NCBI GenBank assembly: GCA_964472785.1
Contig: CAYYMH010000010.1
Coordinates: 51,331 to 115,330, forward strand
DNA from: CAYYMH01 sp964472785
Lineage (GTDB): Bacteria > Zhuqueibacterota > Zhuqueibacteria > Thermofontimicrobiales > Thermofontimicrobiaceae
Reading direction: 5' to 3'
DNA: 64,000 nt
Below are positions 63,929-64,000 of the stretch, piece after piece. The position numbers were made by a program, and so were the translations under genes. The stretch's first letter is position 1, and each line of letters opens with the position of its first letter. The notes beneath the pieces are model-generated. The model did no database searches. It was not told the DNA's origin and saw nothing but the letters and a program-made list of their open reading frames with translations.

Positions 63929-64000
63929 GTATTGCTGATCCGCCTGTTGTCAAAGTCCATCATATTCCCCAGTTTCAGGGTCACGATATTCCCCACTTGT

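Overview
The window (about 64 kb, AT-rich, with one 100-N scaffold gap at 9452-9551) looks like chromosomal DNA from an uncultured Gram-negative bacterium of the FCB group, perhaps Calditrichota, KSB1 or a relative. The evidence is TonB receptors, PorV/PorQ-type barrels, many lipoproteins and four large exported proteins that end in an NYPNPFN-type C-terminal sorting domain (type IX-secretion-like). Two intergenic regions carry the perfect promoter TTGACA-N17-TATATT, so the vegetative sigma factor reads ordinary sigma-70 sites. The phylum is an inference; there is no rRNA or other marker gene here. I saw no tRNA, rRNA or CRISPR array by eye.

Region 1 (1-9324, + strand) is a tightly packed operon for anaerobic purine/ureide catabolism, related to the Escherichia coli ygeW-ygeX-ygeY-xdh cluster. 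It holds a PreA-like flavoprotein cut by the window edge, a YgeY peptidase, a YgeW carbamoyltransferase, a threonine-synthase-like PLP enzyme in the place of YgeX, and a two-gene molybdenum hydroxylase. A GH172 (DUF2961) gene follows 30 bp later.

Region 2 (9325-32404, + strand) is a carbohydrate-utilisation locus. A LacI-type regulator with two perfect palindromic operators is followed by an exported protein with duplicated jelly-roll modules, a TonB receptor, a large exported Fn3-type protein and an exported hairpin-fold/LamG protein. Then come a PorV-like protein, two lipoproteins of helical-toroid type, a sugar ABC importer without an ATPase gene, and a GH130 phosphorylase with its own promoter and terminator. 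Together these would bind and process a glycan at the surface, move oligosaccharides across both membranes and finish the breakdown inside the cell.

Region 3 (32793-49431, - strand) holds an outer-membrane barrel and a lipoprotein, a stand-alone DUF2229-like protein, a probably dead M61 peptidase with a PDZ domain, a divergent PRPP synthetase and a tdh-acpS-kbl threonine-catabolism set. A gingipain-like C25 protease and an exported double-HKD phospholipase D-like protein complete it.

Region 4 (49741-58014) has a lipoprotein, a peptidase/beta-propeller/BamA fusion, a PQQ-type propeller lipoprotein, a PEGA protein and a small baeRF-like protein on the + strand, facing a GlcD-type FAD dehydrogenase on the - strand.

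Region 5 (58015-64000) is accessory DNA. It contains a cluster of small hairpins, a toxin-antitoxin pair whose TumE-like toxin is broken by a stop codon, and two single-gene units (a metallo-beta-lactamase-fold protein and a zinc-hook ABC-type ATPase). Each unit ends in a 121-bp repeat with the layout of an integron attC site. A GC-rich coiled-coil gene lies at the right edge.
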